This document shows positions 25,783-33,908 of a stretch of DNA of 64,000 nt, piece by piece; position 1 is the first letter of the stretch; every line of letters begins with the position of its first letter. This DNA comes from CAWCPR01 sp963797475 (GTDB lineage Bacteria; Chloroflexota; Anaerolineae; Anaerolineales; UBA4823), in the NCBI GenBank assembly GCA_963797475.1, contig CAWCPR010000001.1:434001-498000 (forward strand), given 5' to 3'. The position numbers were made by a program, and so were the translations under genes. The notes below the pieces were generated by a model. That model saw only the letters and a program-made list of their open reading frames with translations. It had not been told where the DNA came from and did not search any database.

Positions 25783-26376
25783 ATGCAGCCCATCGCAAGC
25801 CCGTTCGCCGAAGAAGCCTGGGAGATGCTCTGGTCACCCTACAGCGAAACCACATACCAGGCTGTAATGGAAAACATCCGTCCTGCAGATACTGTGCTGG
25901 AGATCGGCGCAGGCGACCTGCGCCTGTCCAGGCGCATCGCCAGTCTTGCCAGGAAGATTTATGCGATCGAGATCCAGGACCGGATTTTGGCAAATGCGAT
26001 GAATCCAATCGATGCACCTCTGCCCGACAATCTCATCGTCATTGCCGGGGATGCCCGGACATGGACTTTCCCCTCGGATGCTACCATTGCAGTTTTGTTG
26101 ATGCGCCACTGCCGTCATTTTTACCTTTATTATCAAAAACTAATCGCAGCCGGATGCACGCGCCTGATCACGAACGCTCGTTGGCGTTACGAGCCTGTAC
26201 TTATCGATCTTCAGGCTGCCCGCCTTCCTTATGAGGATCTGGAGTTGGGCTGGTATGCCTGCCTTTGCGGCGCCGTTGGCTTTAAGTGCGGCCCCGTTGC
26301 AGACCTGACGCCTGAGATCGCAGAGAGGGTTCACGAAGTTGAAAATTGTCTAAAGTGCCTCAATAGTACTTATTGA
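25783..26376 (+). CDS. SAM-dependent methyltransferase-like protein
   Basis: A 197-residue protein with a Rossmann-like methyltransferase core. Motif I is VLEIGAGDLRLSRRIA, the acidic residue after strand 2 is YAIEIQD, and VIAGDARTW is the next binding strand, similar to KsgA/Erm-type enzymes. The usual catalytic motif IV is not obvious: the position reads LLMRHCRHF. Three Cys in the C-terminal third may be structural. Target unknown, and an inactive or nonstandard enzyme is possible. Confidence 0.7.
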   Translation: MQPIASPFAEEAWEMLWSPYSETTYQAVMENIRPADTVLEIGAGDLRLSRRIASLARKIYAIEIQDRILANAMNPIDAPLPDNLIVIAGDARTWTFPSDATIAVLLMRHCRHFYLYYQKLIAAGCTRLITNARWRYEPVLIDLQAARLPYEDLELGWYACLCGAVGFKCGPVADLTPEIAERVHEVENCLKCLNSTY

Positions 26377-26729
26377 GAAACATAACAATTGGAACCTTAA
26401 AAAATGGTACAATCCTAATCGTTCAAAACGATGCTGGCAGCCTTTTCCAGGTTTTCGGGGAGGAACTGCGAAACCAGGTAGATGCAATCCCCCTGCGTAT
26501 TTGGATGAGCAGCCGGCACAGATGGGTGAGGATCCGTAATGCAAGACAAGGGGCCAGGTGCTCCTCGCCTGTCTGGTGAATGATGGATGTTTTGGTAGAC
26601 TTTTACCCGCCGCGTAAATACGCTACAACCCTGCCCAAATTTTGTACCCTGAAACGCCTGGTGGTGTATTCCGGCAGGTTTCGATTGTTACGAATTCAAT
26701 CCATTCAATTAATTTACGGAGCCAAATAA
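26377..26729 (+). promoter_or_regulatory. leader/promoter region of glpA-sdhBCD operon
   Basis: 353 bases without a credible gene. An extended -10 element TGGTACAAT lies at 26405-26413 and would give a leader of about 310 bases. A second candidate is TTGGTA (26592-26597), 17-base spacer, TAAATA (26615-26620), giving a leader of about 100 bases. The stretch between them contains several G/C-rich complementary segments, for example GGTTTTCG (26452-26459) with CGAAACC (26470-26476), so a structured leader is possible. No known riboswitch motif was seen. Confidence 0.45.
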
Positions 26730-27902
26730 ATGAGCAAGCCAAAAGTGATCATCATTGGAGCCGGTTTCACGGGCGTTGCCACCGCCCACGATTTAGCCCT
26801 GCGCGGCTTCGACGTTTTGGTGGTGGAGCGCGGCCCGATTGCTAATGGCACATCGGGCAGGACCCACGGGCTATTACACAGTGGAGGTCGATACGCCGTC
26901 AAAGACCAGGAATCGGCGATTGAATGCATCGACGAGAACATCATCCTGCGCAAAATCGTGCCAGAGGTGATCGAGCCAAACGGCGGCCTGTTTATCGCCC
27001 TGGATGAAAGCGACCTGGCGTACGGAGAATCCTTCATCGAAGGCTGTGAGGCCTGTCACATCCCGATCGAGGAATTGACCCCACAACAAACCCTCCGGTT
27101 AGAACCGAACCTTAACCCGAAAGTCCTGGCAGCCTTCACCGTACCCGATGGGACATTCGATCCGCTGCGCCTGGCGCTGTCTTTCGCTGCGACAGCCAAG
27201 GCTAATGGAGCGCGCTTCCGCATTTTTACCGAAGTCATGGAATTTCTTTTTGACGGGAACGGAAACGTCACCGGGGTGAAGGTATTGGACCGCACTTCCG
27301 ATGTGGAGGAAGAGCTGCACGCCGATATCGTGGTCAACGCTACGGGCGCATGGGCCGGCGAAATTGCCGCCAAGGCGGGTGACGAGGATATCCCGATTAA
27401 ACCAACGCCTGGCGTGATGGTCGCATATGACCAACGCCTCACCGAGCGAGCGATCAATCGCCTGAACAAGCCCGGAGATGGGGATATCATCCTGCCCCAA
27501 CGACAGTTGATGGTCGTTGGAACGACCTCTTTCGAAGTTGAAGACCTGGATTACATCCCCATTATTGAAGACCAGGTGAAGGATATGTTTGAGCGCGGAT
27601 CGGAATTGGTGCCTGGTATCCGCAAAGCTAACCAGCGCGGCGTCTATATGGCTACTCGTCCATTGGTAGGCTCCGGTTCTTCCGGACGCAGCATCGCTCG
27701 CACGTTCAAGTGTTTTGATCACAAAGAAACCCACGGAATCGACGGGTTGGTGACAATCACCGGCGGAAAAGCCACGACATTGCGCGCCATGGCCGAGAAA
27801 ACAGCGGATGTAGTCTGCGAGAAAATGGGGGTAAACGTCGCCTGTACCACCAAAGAAGTGCCGTTGATTTCCTACCGCAAATTTTACACACTGCCCAACT
27901 AA
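26730..27902 (+). CDS. GlpA-like FAD-dependent glycerol-3-phosphate dehydrogenase
   Basis: A 390-residue flavoprotein of the GlpA branch of the DAO superfamily. It has the FAD-binding IIGAGFTGVATAHDLA, the GlpA signature GRTHGLLHSGGRYAVKD, the second FAD segment VVNATGAWAG and the C-terminal ITGGKATTLR. It lacks the C-terminal [2Fe-2S] domain of E. coli GlpA (542 residues). No glpB or glpC follows; instead the next three genes, 10-25 bases apart, encode SdhB-, SdhC- and SdhD-like subunits. I infer oxidation of G3P to dihydroxyacetone phosphate with electrons passed to the SdhB-like subunit. Another small hydroxyacid substrate is possible but less likely next to glpK. Confidence 0.9.
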   Translation: MSKPKVIIIGAGFTGVATAHDLALRGFDVLVVERGPIANGTSGRTHGLLHSGGRYAVKDQESAIECIDENIILRKIVPEVIEPNGGLFIALDESDLAYGESFIEGCEACHIPIEELTPQQTLRLEPNLNPKVLAAFTVPDGTFDPLRLALSFAATAKANGARFRIFTEVMEFLFDGNGNVTGVKVLDRTSDVEEELHADIVVNATGAWAGEIAAKAGDEDIPIKPTPGVMVAYDQRLTERAINRLNKPGDGDIILPQRQLMVVGTTSFEVEDLDYIPIIEDQVKDMFERGSELVPGIRKANQRGVYMATRPLVGSGSSGRSIARTFKCFDHKETHGIDGLVTITGGKATTLRAMAEKTADVVCEKMGVNVACTTKEVPLISYRKFYTLPN

Positions 27903-27911
27903 GGAGTCGCT

Positions 27912-28643
27912 ATGGCTGACGCAACTTGGACCGTCACTTTCCGCATTTATCGCCATAAGCAAAACCAGGAACCTCATTACGATTCTTTTAAAGTGGAAAT
28001 TTCCCCAAATGAATACGTATTGGACGGCGTCGAAAAAATTTGGGCATTCCAGGACCGCACATTGACTTTCAGCCATGCCTGCCATCACTCCACCTGTGGG
28101 GCATGTGGGATGCGCGTCAATGGGGTAGAAAAGCTGACCTGCATCACACCCATCCGGGATGTCACCACGGATGGGGGCACAATCCAGGTCGATCCAATGC
28201 GCAATTTTCCCATTATCAGCGATTTATCGGTCAACATGGGCAGTCTTTACCGGCGCATGGAAGCGGTTCATCACCGGTCGGTTTTACCCAGCGCAGAAGC
28301 CGGGATTGAGAACAGCCTGAAATCTCCGAAAACCAGGATCGACGGTGAAATGTACCGTCTATCGGATTGTATCGAATGTGGATTGTGCATCAGCGCCTGC
28401 CCGATCGCCGCGACTACACCGGATTATCTCGGACCGGCTGTGCTGGCGGGCGCCCAACAGAGCGGTTTGCGCGATCCGCAAGTGCTGAAACTGGTGGATA
28501 GCGAAGACGGCGTCTGGCGATGCCACAGCGCTTATGAATGTACGGAGGTCTGCCCCTCTCATGTCGAGCCGGCCTGGCGGATTATGGATCTGCGTAAGCG
28601 AGTAGTGGGTAAAAAGATCCAGCGTTTATTCCGATCTTCTTAA
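27912..28643 (+). CDS. SdhB/FrdB-like iron-sulfur subunit
   Basis: A 243-residue protein with the complete cluster set of a complex II iron-sulfur subunit. The N-terminal [2Fe-2S] site is in HACHHSTCGACG plus a later Cys (KLTC); DCIECGLCISACP binds a [4Fe-4S] cluster and CHSAYECTEVCP a [3Fe-4S]-like or [4Fe-4S] cluster. It follows the GlpA-like gene after 9 bases and has AAGGAG before its ATG. No SdhA flavoprotein gene is present here, so its partner is most likely the GlpA-like protein. Confidence 0.93.
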   Translation: MADATWTVTFRIYRHKQNQEPHYDSFKVEISPNEYVLDGVEKIWAFQDRTLTFSHACHHSTCGACGMRVNGVEKLTCITPIRDVTTDGGTIQVDPMRNFPIISDLSVNMGSLYRRMEAVHHRSVLPSAEAGIENSLKSPKTRIDGEMYRLSDCIECGLCISACPIAATTPDYLGPAVLAGAQQSGLRDPQVLKLVDSEDGVWRCHSAYECTEVCPSHVEPAWRIMDLRKRVVGKKIQRLFRSS

Positions 28644-28655
28644 GGAGTCAGCACC

Positions 28656-29048
28656 ATGAGTATCAATTCCAACCAACCTTCTGCTGGTAAGTGGCTTAAA
28701 TGGTTTGACCCACGCTGGCGAAAGATGGGTTCATGGGCATTCATCCTGAACCGGATCACTGCTCTGGGTCTGACCTTTTATTTGTTCCTGCACCTTTTCA
28801 TCTTGAGGCAGCTCGCCCAGGGTCCGGATGCCTACGACAGCTTCCTGGAGACCATTCACACACCGCTGTTCATCACCGGCGAGCTGCTGGTTGTGATCGC
28901 CGGGCTCTACCACGGGTTAAATGGCCTGCGCATTGGTTTGAACAGCTTTGGCGTTGGAGTGCCGCAGCAAAAGCGCATCTTTCTGACCTTGCTGGCAATC
29001 ACGGTAATCGCAAGTCTCGTTTTTGCGATCCGCATGTATACGGCCTGA
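28656..29048 (+). CDS. SdhC-like cytochrome b membrane anchor
   Basis: A 130-residue membrane protein with three helices (about 27-50, 68-92, 106-127). It keeps the SdhC features: an N-terminal WAFILNRITALGL segment that lines the quinone site, a His at the end of helix 1 (FLHLFIL) and the haem-binding segment GLYHGLNGLRIGL. It anchors the SdhB-like subunit and probably holds haem b. Confidence 0.88.
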   Translation: MSINSNQPSAGKWLKWFDPRWRKMGSWAFILNRITALGLTFYLFLHLFILRQLAQGPDAYDSFLETIHTPLFITGELLVVIAGLYHGLNGLRIGLNSFGVGVPQQKRIFLTLLAITVIASLVFAIRMYTA

Positions 29049-29072
29049 TCCCAAGAAAAAAAGGTAAAAAAA

Positions 29073-29450
29073 ATGTTAGAAACCAGCACTTCTCCCAAAA
29101 AAGGCGAGACCACATGGTTGTGGTTAGCAAAAATTATCACCGGCTTCCTGATCATCATCCTGTTGATCATCCATTTCATTGTGAATCATTTTATCGGCCA
29201 ACACGGGCTGTTAACGTACGGAGACGTGATTGCTTATTACCGTATCCCGATTATTCCGATAATGGAAGTTGCCTTCCTGGCATTTGTTGTCTCGCATGCA
29301 CTGATTGGCCTGCGCAGCATCATCCTGGACCTGCGCCCTTCGGCCGGATTGCTGACAATAGTCAACTGGGTATTCACCATAATCGGCGTCGGAGCCGTGA
29401 TCTATGGGGTCTGGTTAATCCAGGCTATCGTCACCAGCGGCAGCAGCTAA
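29073..29450 (+). CDS. SdhD-like membrane anchor
   Basis: A 125-residue protein with three helices (about 17-40, 57-79, 91-116). His residues in LIIHFIVNHF and in VVSHALIGLRS are possible haem ligands. Its size, order after sdhC and the SHALxGLR motif support an SdhD role, although sequence identity in this family is always low. It completes a four-gene unit with the GlpA-like protein. Confidence 0.82.
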   Translation: MLETSTSPKKGETTWLWLAKIITGFLIIILLIIHFIVNHFIGQHGLLTYGDVIAYYRIPIIPIMEVAFLAFVVSHALIGLRSIILDLRPSAGLLTIVNWVFTIIGVGAVIYGVWLIQAIVTSGSS

Positions 29451-29475
29451 TGATTTCGACCTGAGGGTTTATCCG

Positions 29476-32016
29476 ATGATTGGGATGGTCATCGTTTCTC
29501 ACAGCCGGGCGCTGGCAGAAGCGCTGGTTGGCCTCGTAAAACAGGTCGCCTCCAATGATGTTCCGATCGCTCTGGCGGCCGGCGTGGGCCCGGACCGCCA
29601 GGAATTTGGCACGGACGCCATCGAGATCATGGAAGCCATCCAATCTGTCGATTCGCCGGACGGCGTCCTGGTGCTCATGGACCTTGGCAGCGCCATTTTA
29701 AGCGCTGAAATGGCCCTGGAGCTGCTCCCAGAGGAGATGCACGACCGCATCTTGTTTTGTCCTGCTCCCCTGGTCGAAGGCGCAATCGCAGCCGGGGTCC
29801 AGGCCGGATTGGGCAGCAGCCTGCAAGCTGTCTGTGAAGAAGCGCGACAGGCCCTGCTCCCGAAGGCCGAGCAATTGGGAGAAACTCTGCCCGGGATTTC
29901 CGTTGAAGCGACGGCGCCTGTCGCGCCAAGCATCCCAGCCGGCGAGCAGGCATTGGAGCAAATCCTGACCCTGCGAAATTTGCACGGCCTGCATGCCCGC
30001 CCGGCCGCTCGCTTTGTGCAAGCGGCTGCCTCTTTCGATGCCGATATCCAGGTAACGAATCTCACCGCTGGGAAGGGGCCGGTCACAGCGAAAAGCTTGA
30101 ACAGGCTGGCAACCCTGGGAGCGGTCGGCGGCGACCAGATCAAGCTGAGCATCCGTGGGCCCGAAGCAGGTGCGGCCTTGCAGACGCTGCGAGAGCTGGT
30201 CGAAACCGGGTTTGGCGAGCCCGAAACGGAAGCGGCCCAACCCGCTGCCACAAACCCGCCGATCCTGGAAACTGAGCCGGCGCCCGAATCGGCATTGCGT
30301 GCCGTCCCGGTCTCCGAAGGGGTCGCATTGGGACCGTTTTACCAATACAGACCGCCGCCTCCACCTATCCCTGAATACCAGCCCGAAAACCCTCAACCCG
30401 AATGGGAGCGCCTGCAGCGTGCCCTGGACGCTACGGCTGAATCAATCCAGCAGCGCCGCAAAAAATTAGGGTCACGTTTGAGCGAGGCGGAAGCGGCTAT
30501 CTTCGACGCCCACCGCCTGATTCTCCAGGACCCCGACCTGCTCGAGAAAGTTCATGAGCGTATCTACGACCAGCACAAGAACGCCGCGGCGGCATGGCAT
30601 GCGAGCATCGATGATATCGCCAACGCATTCCGGTCCCTGGCTGACCCCTATTTACAGCAGCGTTCCGCTGACGTCATCGACGTCGGCAACCAGGTGCTTT
30701 TTGCACTGGCGGAAAAGGCCAGCAGCGAGCCGATCGCATTTCACGAACCGGTCGTGCTGTTCGCCGAGGAGATCACCCCCACTGAGACCTCCCAGCTCGA
30801 TATGAGCCAGGTGTTGGGTTTGGCCACCACAAGCGGCGGTCCGACCTCGCACAGCGCCATTCTGGCTCGCGCCCTGGGGATCCCGGCTGTAACAGGCATC
30901 GATGTCTCCGTCCAGCGGGTGAGCGACGGCACCCTGGTAGCGCTGGATGGGTTCAAAGGCATGTTCTGGATTGAGCCAGCCCCGGACGTACAGCGTGACC
31001 TGCAGGAGCGGCGAGATGCATGGCTCGCTCAAAGGCAGAAACTGCAGGAGAGCAGCCAACGACCCGCAGTGTTGCGCGATGGCGCCCGAATTGAAGTGGC
31101 CGCGAATATTGGCAGCGCCCAGGACGCCAGGTCAGCCGTCGAAAATGGGGCCGAGGGCATCGGCCTGCTGCGCACCGAGTTCCTCTACCTGACACGAAAT
31201 ACCCCGCCCAGCGAAGAGGAGCAGTGGCGCACGCTGAGCGATATTGGAGAGATCATGGGGGACAAGCCGGTCATCGTTCGAACCTTGGACGTCGGCGGGG
31301 ATAAAGACCTGCCTTATATCGACCTGGCCCCTGAGGCGAACCCATTCCTTGGGGTGCGCGCCATCCGCCTTTCATTTCGCCGGCCGGATCTCTTCATGCC
31401 CCAGTTGCGCGCCATCCTGCGCGCCGGCGAACGCCACCATTTACGGATTATGTTTCCGATGATTGCCAACCTGGAAGAAGTGCTTCAGGCGCGCCGCTTA
31501 TTGGAGCAGGCCCACCAGGAATTGCTTGCAAACCATCAGGCTCACTGCTGGCCGATCGAGACCGGCATCATGGTGGAAATCCCGGCCGCAGCGGTGCTCA
31601 GCCCGCTCATCGCCCGGGAAGTGGATTTTTTCAGCATCGGGACCAACGACTTAACCCAATACACCCTGGCTGCAGAACGCGGCAACCCGGAGCTCACCGG
31701 TTTTGCGGACGCCTTGCACCCCTCTGTGCTGCAGTTGATCAAACAAGTGGTCGAAGCTTCCCATCGCTTCGGCAAATGGACCGGTATATGCGGAGAATTA
31801 GCTGGCGATCCACTGGCGATCCCGATCCTGGTTGGACTGGGCGTGGATGAATTAAGCATGAACCCATCCGGCATCCCGCGCGCCAAGGCGCTCCTGAGCA
31901 AAATCGACCGCGACATGCTGAAGCCACTGTTGGAGGTGGTTTTGCAAAGCGACAGCGCCGGACAAGTGCGGCGAGCAGCCCAGGCGTTTGTCGACTCGCT
32001 GGCCCAGGAACCTTGA
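29476..32016 (+). CDS. dhaM: DhaM-HPr-Enzyme I fusion (PEP-dependent Dha phosphoryl donor)
   Basis: An 846-residue soluble fusion. Residues 1-135 are the DhaM EIIA-like domain with His9 (VIVSHSRA). Residues about 163-250 are HPr with His173 (GLHARPAA). From about 273 it is Enzyme I with the phospho-His459 (GGPTSHSAILAR) and a complete PEP-binding barrel: GLLRTEFLYL, DVGGDKDLP, SIGTNDLTQYTLA and the Cys motif TGICGELAGD. E. coli DhaM (472 residues) has only a partial EI domain, so this protein could carry phosphate from PEP to DhaL-ADP without other PTS proteins. It lies 25 bases after the SdhD-like gene. Confidence 0.94.
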   Translation: MIGMVIVSHSRALAEALVGLVKQVASNDVPIALAAGVGPDRQEFGTDAIEIMEAIQSVDSPDGVLVLMDLGSAILSAEMALELLPEEMHDRILFCPAPLVEGAIAAGVQAGLGSSLQAVCEEARQALLPKAEQLGETLPGISVEATAPVAPSIPAGEQALEQILTLRNLHGLHARPAARFVQAAASFDADIQVTNLTAGKGPVTAKSLNRLATLGAVGGDQIKLSIRGPEAGAALQTLRELVETGFGEPETEAAQPAATNPPILETEPAPESALRAVPVSEGVALGPFYQYRPPPPPIPEYQPENPQPEWERLQRALDATAESIQQRRKKLGSRLSEAEAAIFDAHRLILQDPDLLEKVHERIYDQHKNAAAAWHASIDDIANAFRSLADPYLQQRSADVIDVGNQVLFALAEKASSEPIAFHEPVVLFAEEITPTETSQLDMSQVLGLATTSGGPTSHSAILARALGIPAVTGIDVSVQRVSDGTLVALDGFKGMFWIEPAPDVQRDLQERRDAWLAQRQKLQESSQRPAVLRDGARIEVAANIGSAQDARSAVENGAEGIGLLRTEFLYLTRNTPPSEEEQWRTLSDIGEIMGDKPVIVRTLDVGGDKDLPYIDLAPEANPFLGVRAIRLSFRRPDLFMPQLRAILRAGERHHLRIMFPMIANLEEVLQARRLLEQAHQELLANHQAHCWPIETGIMVEIPAAAVLSPLIAREVDFFSIGTNDLTQYTLAAERGNPELTGFADALHPSVLQLIKQVVEASHRFGKWTGICGELAGDPLAIPILVGLGVDELSMNPSGIPRAKALLSKIDRDMLKPLLEVVLQSDSAGQVRRAAQAFVDSLAQEP

Positions 32017-32054
32017 TCGCAGGCCACGTCCAGACGGGAATCCGCCGGATTCGA

Positions 32055-33104
32055 ATGCAAAAAACCCTTTCGATCCTCTTCCTGGGGCTGGTTTTGAGTG
32101 CAGCCGGCTGCACGACGAGTTGCCTGCCGGACACAATCTCTCCTACTTCCAGGCCATCCGCCTCTTCAGCGGCTGAAGTCGCCGTCACCCCGATCCCTTT
32201 CACTGGCCCTTTATCTGGCTCCCAGGCGGAGATTTCCGGTATGGCCTGGTATGGCGATAACCTGATCCTTCTACCCCAGTACCCAAGCCGGTTCGGAGAC
32301 CGGGAAGATGGGGCAGTCTTCACGCTGGCGAAGGCAGACTTGCTAGATTTCCTGGATGGCAAGGCTCCGCAGAAGCTGCAACCACGCGAGATCCCTTTTA
32401 TCGCGCCGGGGTTGGCCGAACAAATCCGTGGCTTTGAAGGGTATGAGGCCTTGGCATTTTCCGGCGACCGGGTGTTCATGGCGATCGAGTCCAAACCTGG
32501 CATTGACATGCTGGGCTACCTGGTAACGGGCAGCATTGCGCCGGACTTGAGCGAGCTGCGCCTGGACACCACTCACCTGGCAGAAATCACACCCCAGGCC
32601 CACCTGGACAATATGGCCTACGAAACGCTCCTGGTTTCTGAGGGCCAGGTGACGGCGATCTACGAAGCAAATGGTCGCAATGTCAACTCAGCTCCAGAAG
32701 CTCGACAGTTCGGATTTGACTTGCAATCTGAGGCTGCGATTCCCTTCCCAAATATCGAGTATCGCATCACCGATGCGACCGCTCTCGACGCCTCTGGACG
32801 ATTTTGGGCGATCAATTATTTCTTCCCCGGCGACACGCTCTTAGATCCAGCAGCAGACCCATTGTTCGAAAAGTACCCCGAGGGTCCAACCCACGCCCGC
32901 TACACCACAGTTGAGCGACTGGTCCAGTTCCAATTTAATGGAACCGAAATCTCGCTTGCCACCGCTCCCCCAATCCAGCTCCAACTGGTGGACGACGATC
33001 ATTCCCGCAACTGGGAGGCAATTGCCGGCCTGGATGAACGCGGTTTCCTGCTGGCGACGGATAAATATCCCGAGACGATCTTCGCCTTTGTTCCCTATCC
33101 GTGA
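32055..33104 (+). CDS. lipoprotein, phytase-like/beta-propeller type
   Basis: A 349-residue exported protein from ATG 32055. The signal peptide ends in the lipobox SAAGC (Cys about residue 19). The body is a repetitive beta structure with segments such as GMAWYGDNLILLPQ, YEALAFSGDRVFMAIE and NWEAIAGLDERGFLLATD, a pattern seen in esterase-like phytase and SdiA-regulated beta-propeller families. No catalytic residues can be named. It begins 38 bases after dhaM with no clear promoter. Confidence 0.72.
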   Translation: MQKTLSILFLGLVLSAAGCTTSCLPDTISPTSRPSASSAAEVAVTPIPFTGPLSGSQAEISGMAWYGDNLILLPQYPSRFGDREDGAVFTLAKADLLDFLDGKAPQKLQPREIPFIAPGLAEQIRGFEGYEALAFSGDRVFMAIESKPGIDMLGYLVTGSIAPDLSELRLDTTHLAEITPQAHLDNMAYETLLVSEGQVTAIYEANGRNVNSAPEARQFGFDLQSEAAIPFPNIEYRITDATALDASGRFWAINYFFPGDTLLDPAADPLFEKYPEGPTHARYTTVERLVQFQFNGTEISLATAPPIQLQLVDDDHSRNWEAIAGLDERGFLLATDKYPETIFAFVPYP

Positions 33105-33225
33105 GTAAAAATCAGAAAGCTGATTTGGGGAGGCGCCGTTCGGAACCAAATACGATCCTCGCCGCAATCCTGTCGCGGGAACTTTTCAACCTAAGCCGCC
33201 GTCTACAGGATCAGGAGGCGATTTT

Positions 33226-33795
33226 ATGGACAAGCGCTGGATCCCGTTTTTGGTCCTGACGGCGCTCGCTTTGGGGAGCTGCAGTCCCTTGCAATCACCG
33301 TCAGAAGCAACTGCAGAACCATCCTTATCAAATTCGCAAGAGGCGCCCTCACAGCCGCATCTGAATACACCACTACCCGAGACGCCTGTCCGGGCGGAAG
33401 GCGCAACACCGGATCAATTCGACCGGACCCCTGCCAAATTGCCAGAACGAGTTCCAACAGAAGCTGAATCTCAGCTCGTGACAGGTGAAGTCCCCAGCCA
33501 GCTCTTGGAGCCTGTCTTGATGGACCTGGCGAAACGAAATGGTGTCGCCCTGGACTCGATCTCAGTGGTCCGGGCGCAAGAAATGGTTTGGAATGACGGC
33601 TCTTTGGGATGTCCACAGCCGGGGGTGTTCTATACCCAGGCAATCGTGAACGGTTTCTGGGTGGTCCTGAAAGAGAATGGGCAAGAATACGATTACCGCG
33701 GGGCGGATACGGGTTACTTTTTCCTTTGCGAGAGAGGCTCCCAACCAGCCCCTCCCCCAGGCACTCCAGGTTCTGGACAATCGCCGGACAAATAA
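33226..33795 (+). CDS. lipoprotein of unknown function
   Basis: A 189-residue protein with signal peptide and lipobox ALGSC (Cys about 19), a Pro/Ser/Thr/Glu-rich linker up to about residue 90 and a small C-terminal domain. The segment VVRAQEMVWNDGSLGCPQPG followed by NGFWVVLKENGQEYDYR recurs in small secreted proteins of several bacteria and is probably a conserved fold, but the role is unknown. AGGAGG lies 11 bases before the ATG. Confidence 0.75.
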   Translation: MDKRWIPFLVLTALALGSCSPLQSPSEATAEPSLSNSQEAPSQPHLNTPLPETPVRAEGATPDQFDRTPAKLPERVPTEAESQLVTGEVPSQLLEPVLMDLAKRNGVALDSISVVRAQEMVWNDGSLGCPQPGVFYTQAIVNGFWVVLKENGQEYDYRGADTGYFFLCERGSQPAPPPGTPGSGQSPDK

Positions 33796-33804
33796 CGTAA
33801 ACAG

Positions 33805-33837
33805 ACGGAGCTCCGGATCGGTGCTCCGTTTGTTGTT
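33805..33837. terminator. terminator between convergent genes
   Basis: ACGGAGC (33805-33811) and GCTCCGT (33823-33829) form a stem followed by TTGTTGTT. AAACAG before the first arm can extend the pairing and gives an A-rich start for the opposite direction, so it may serve both the lipoprotein and the minus-strand protease. Confidence 0.55.
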
Positions 33838-33908
33838 ACATCTTCCTCATCCGACTTGAAAAAATCTGGTCAGTTTTCTGAAACCAGTTGCAAGGAAACG
33901 ATTGGCGC

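Noticed and set aside
26373..26579. 68-codon ORF after the methyltransferase-like gene
   Set aside because: No usual start codon with a ribosome binding site, composition unlike a protein, and it overlaps the likely leader of the GlpA-Sdh operon.
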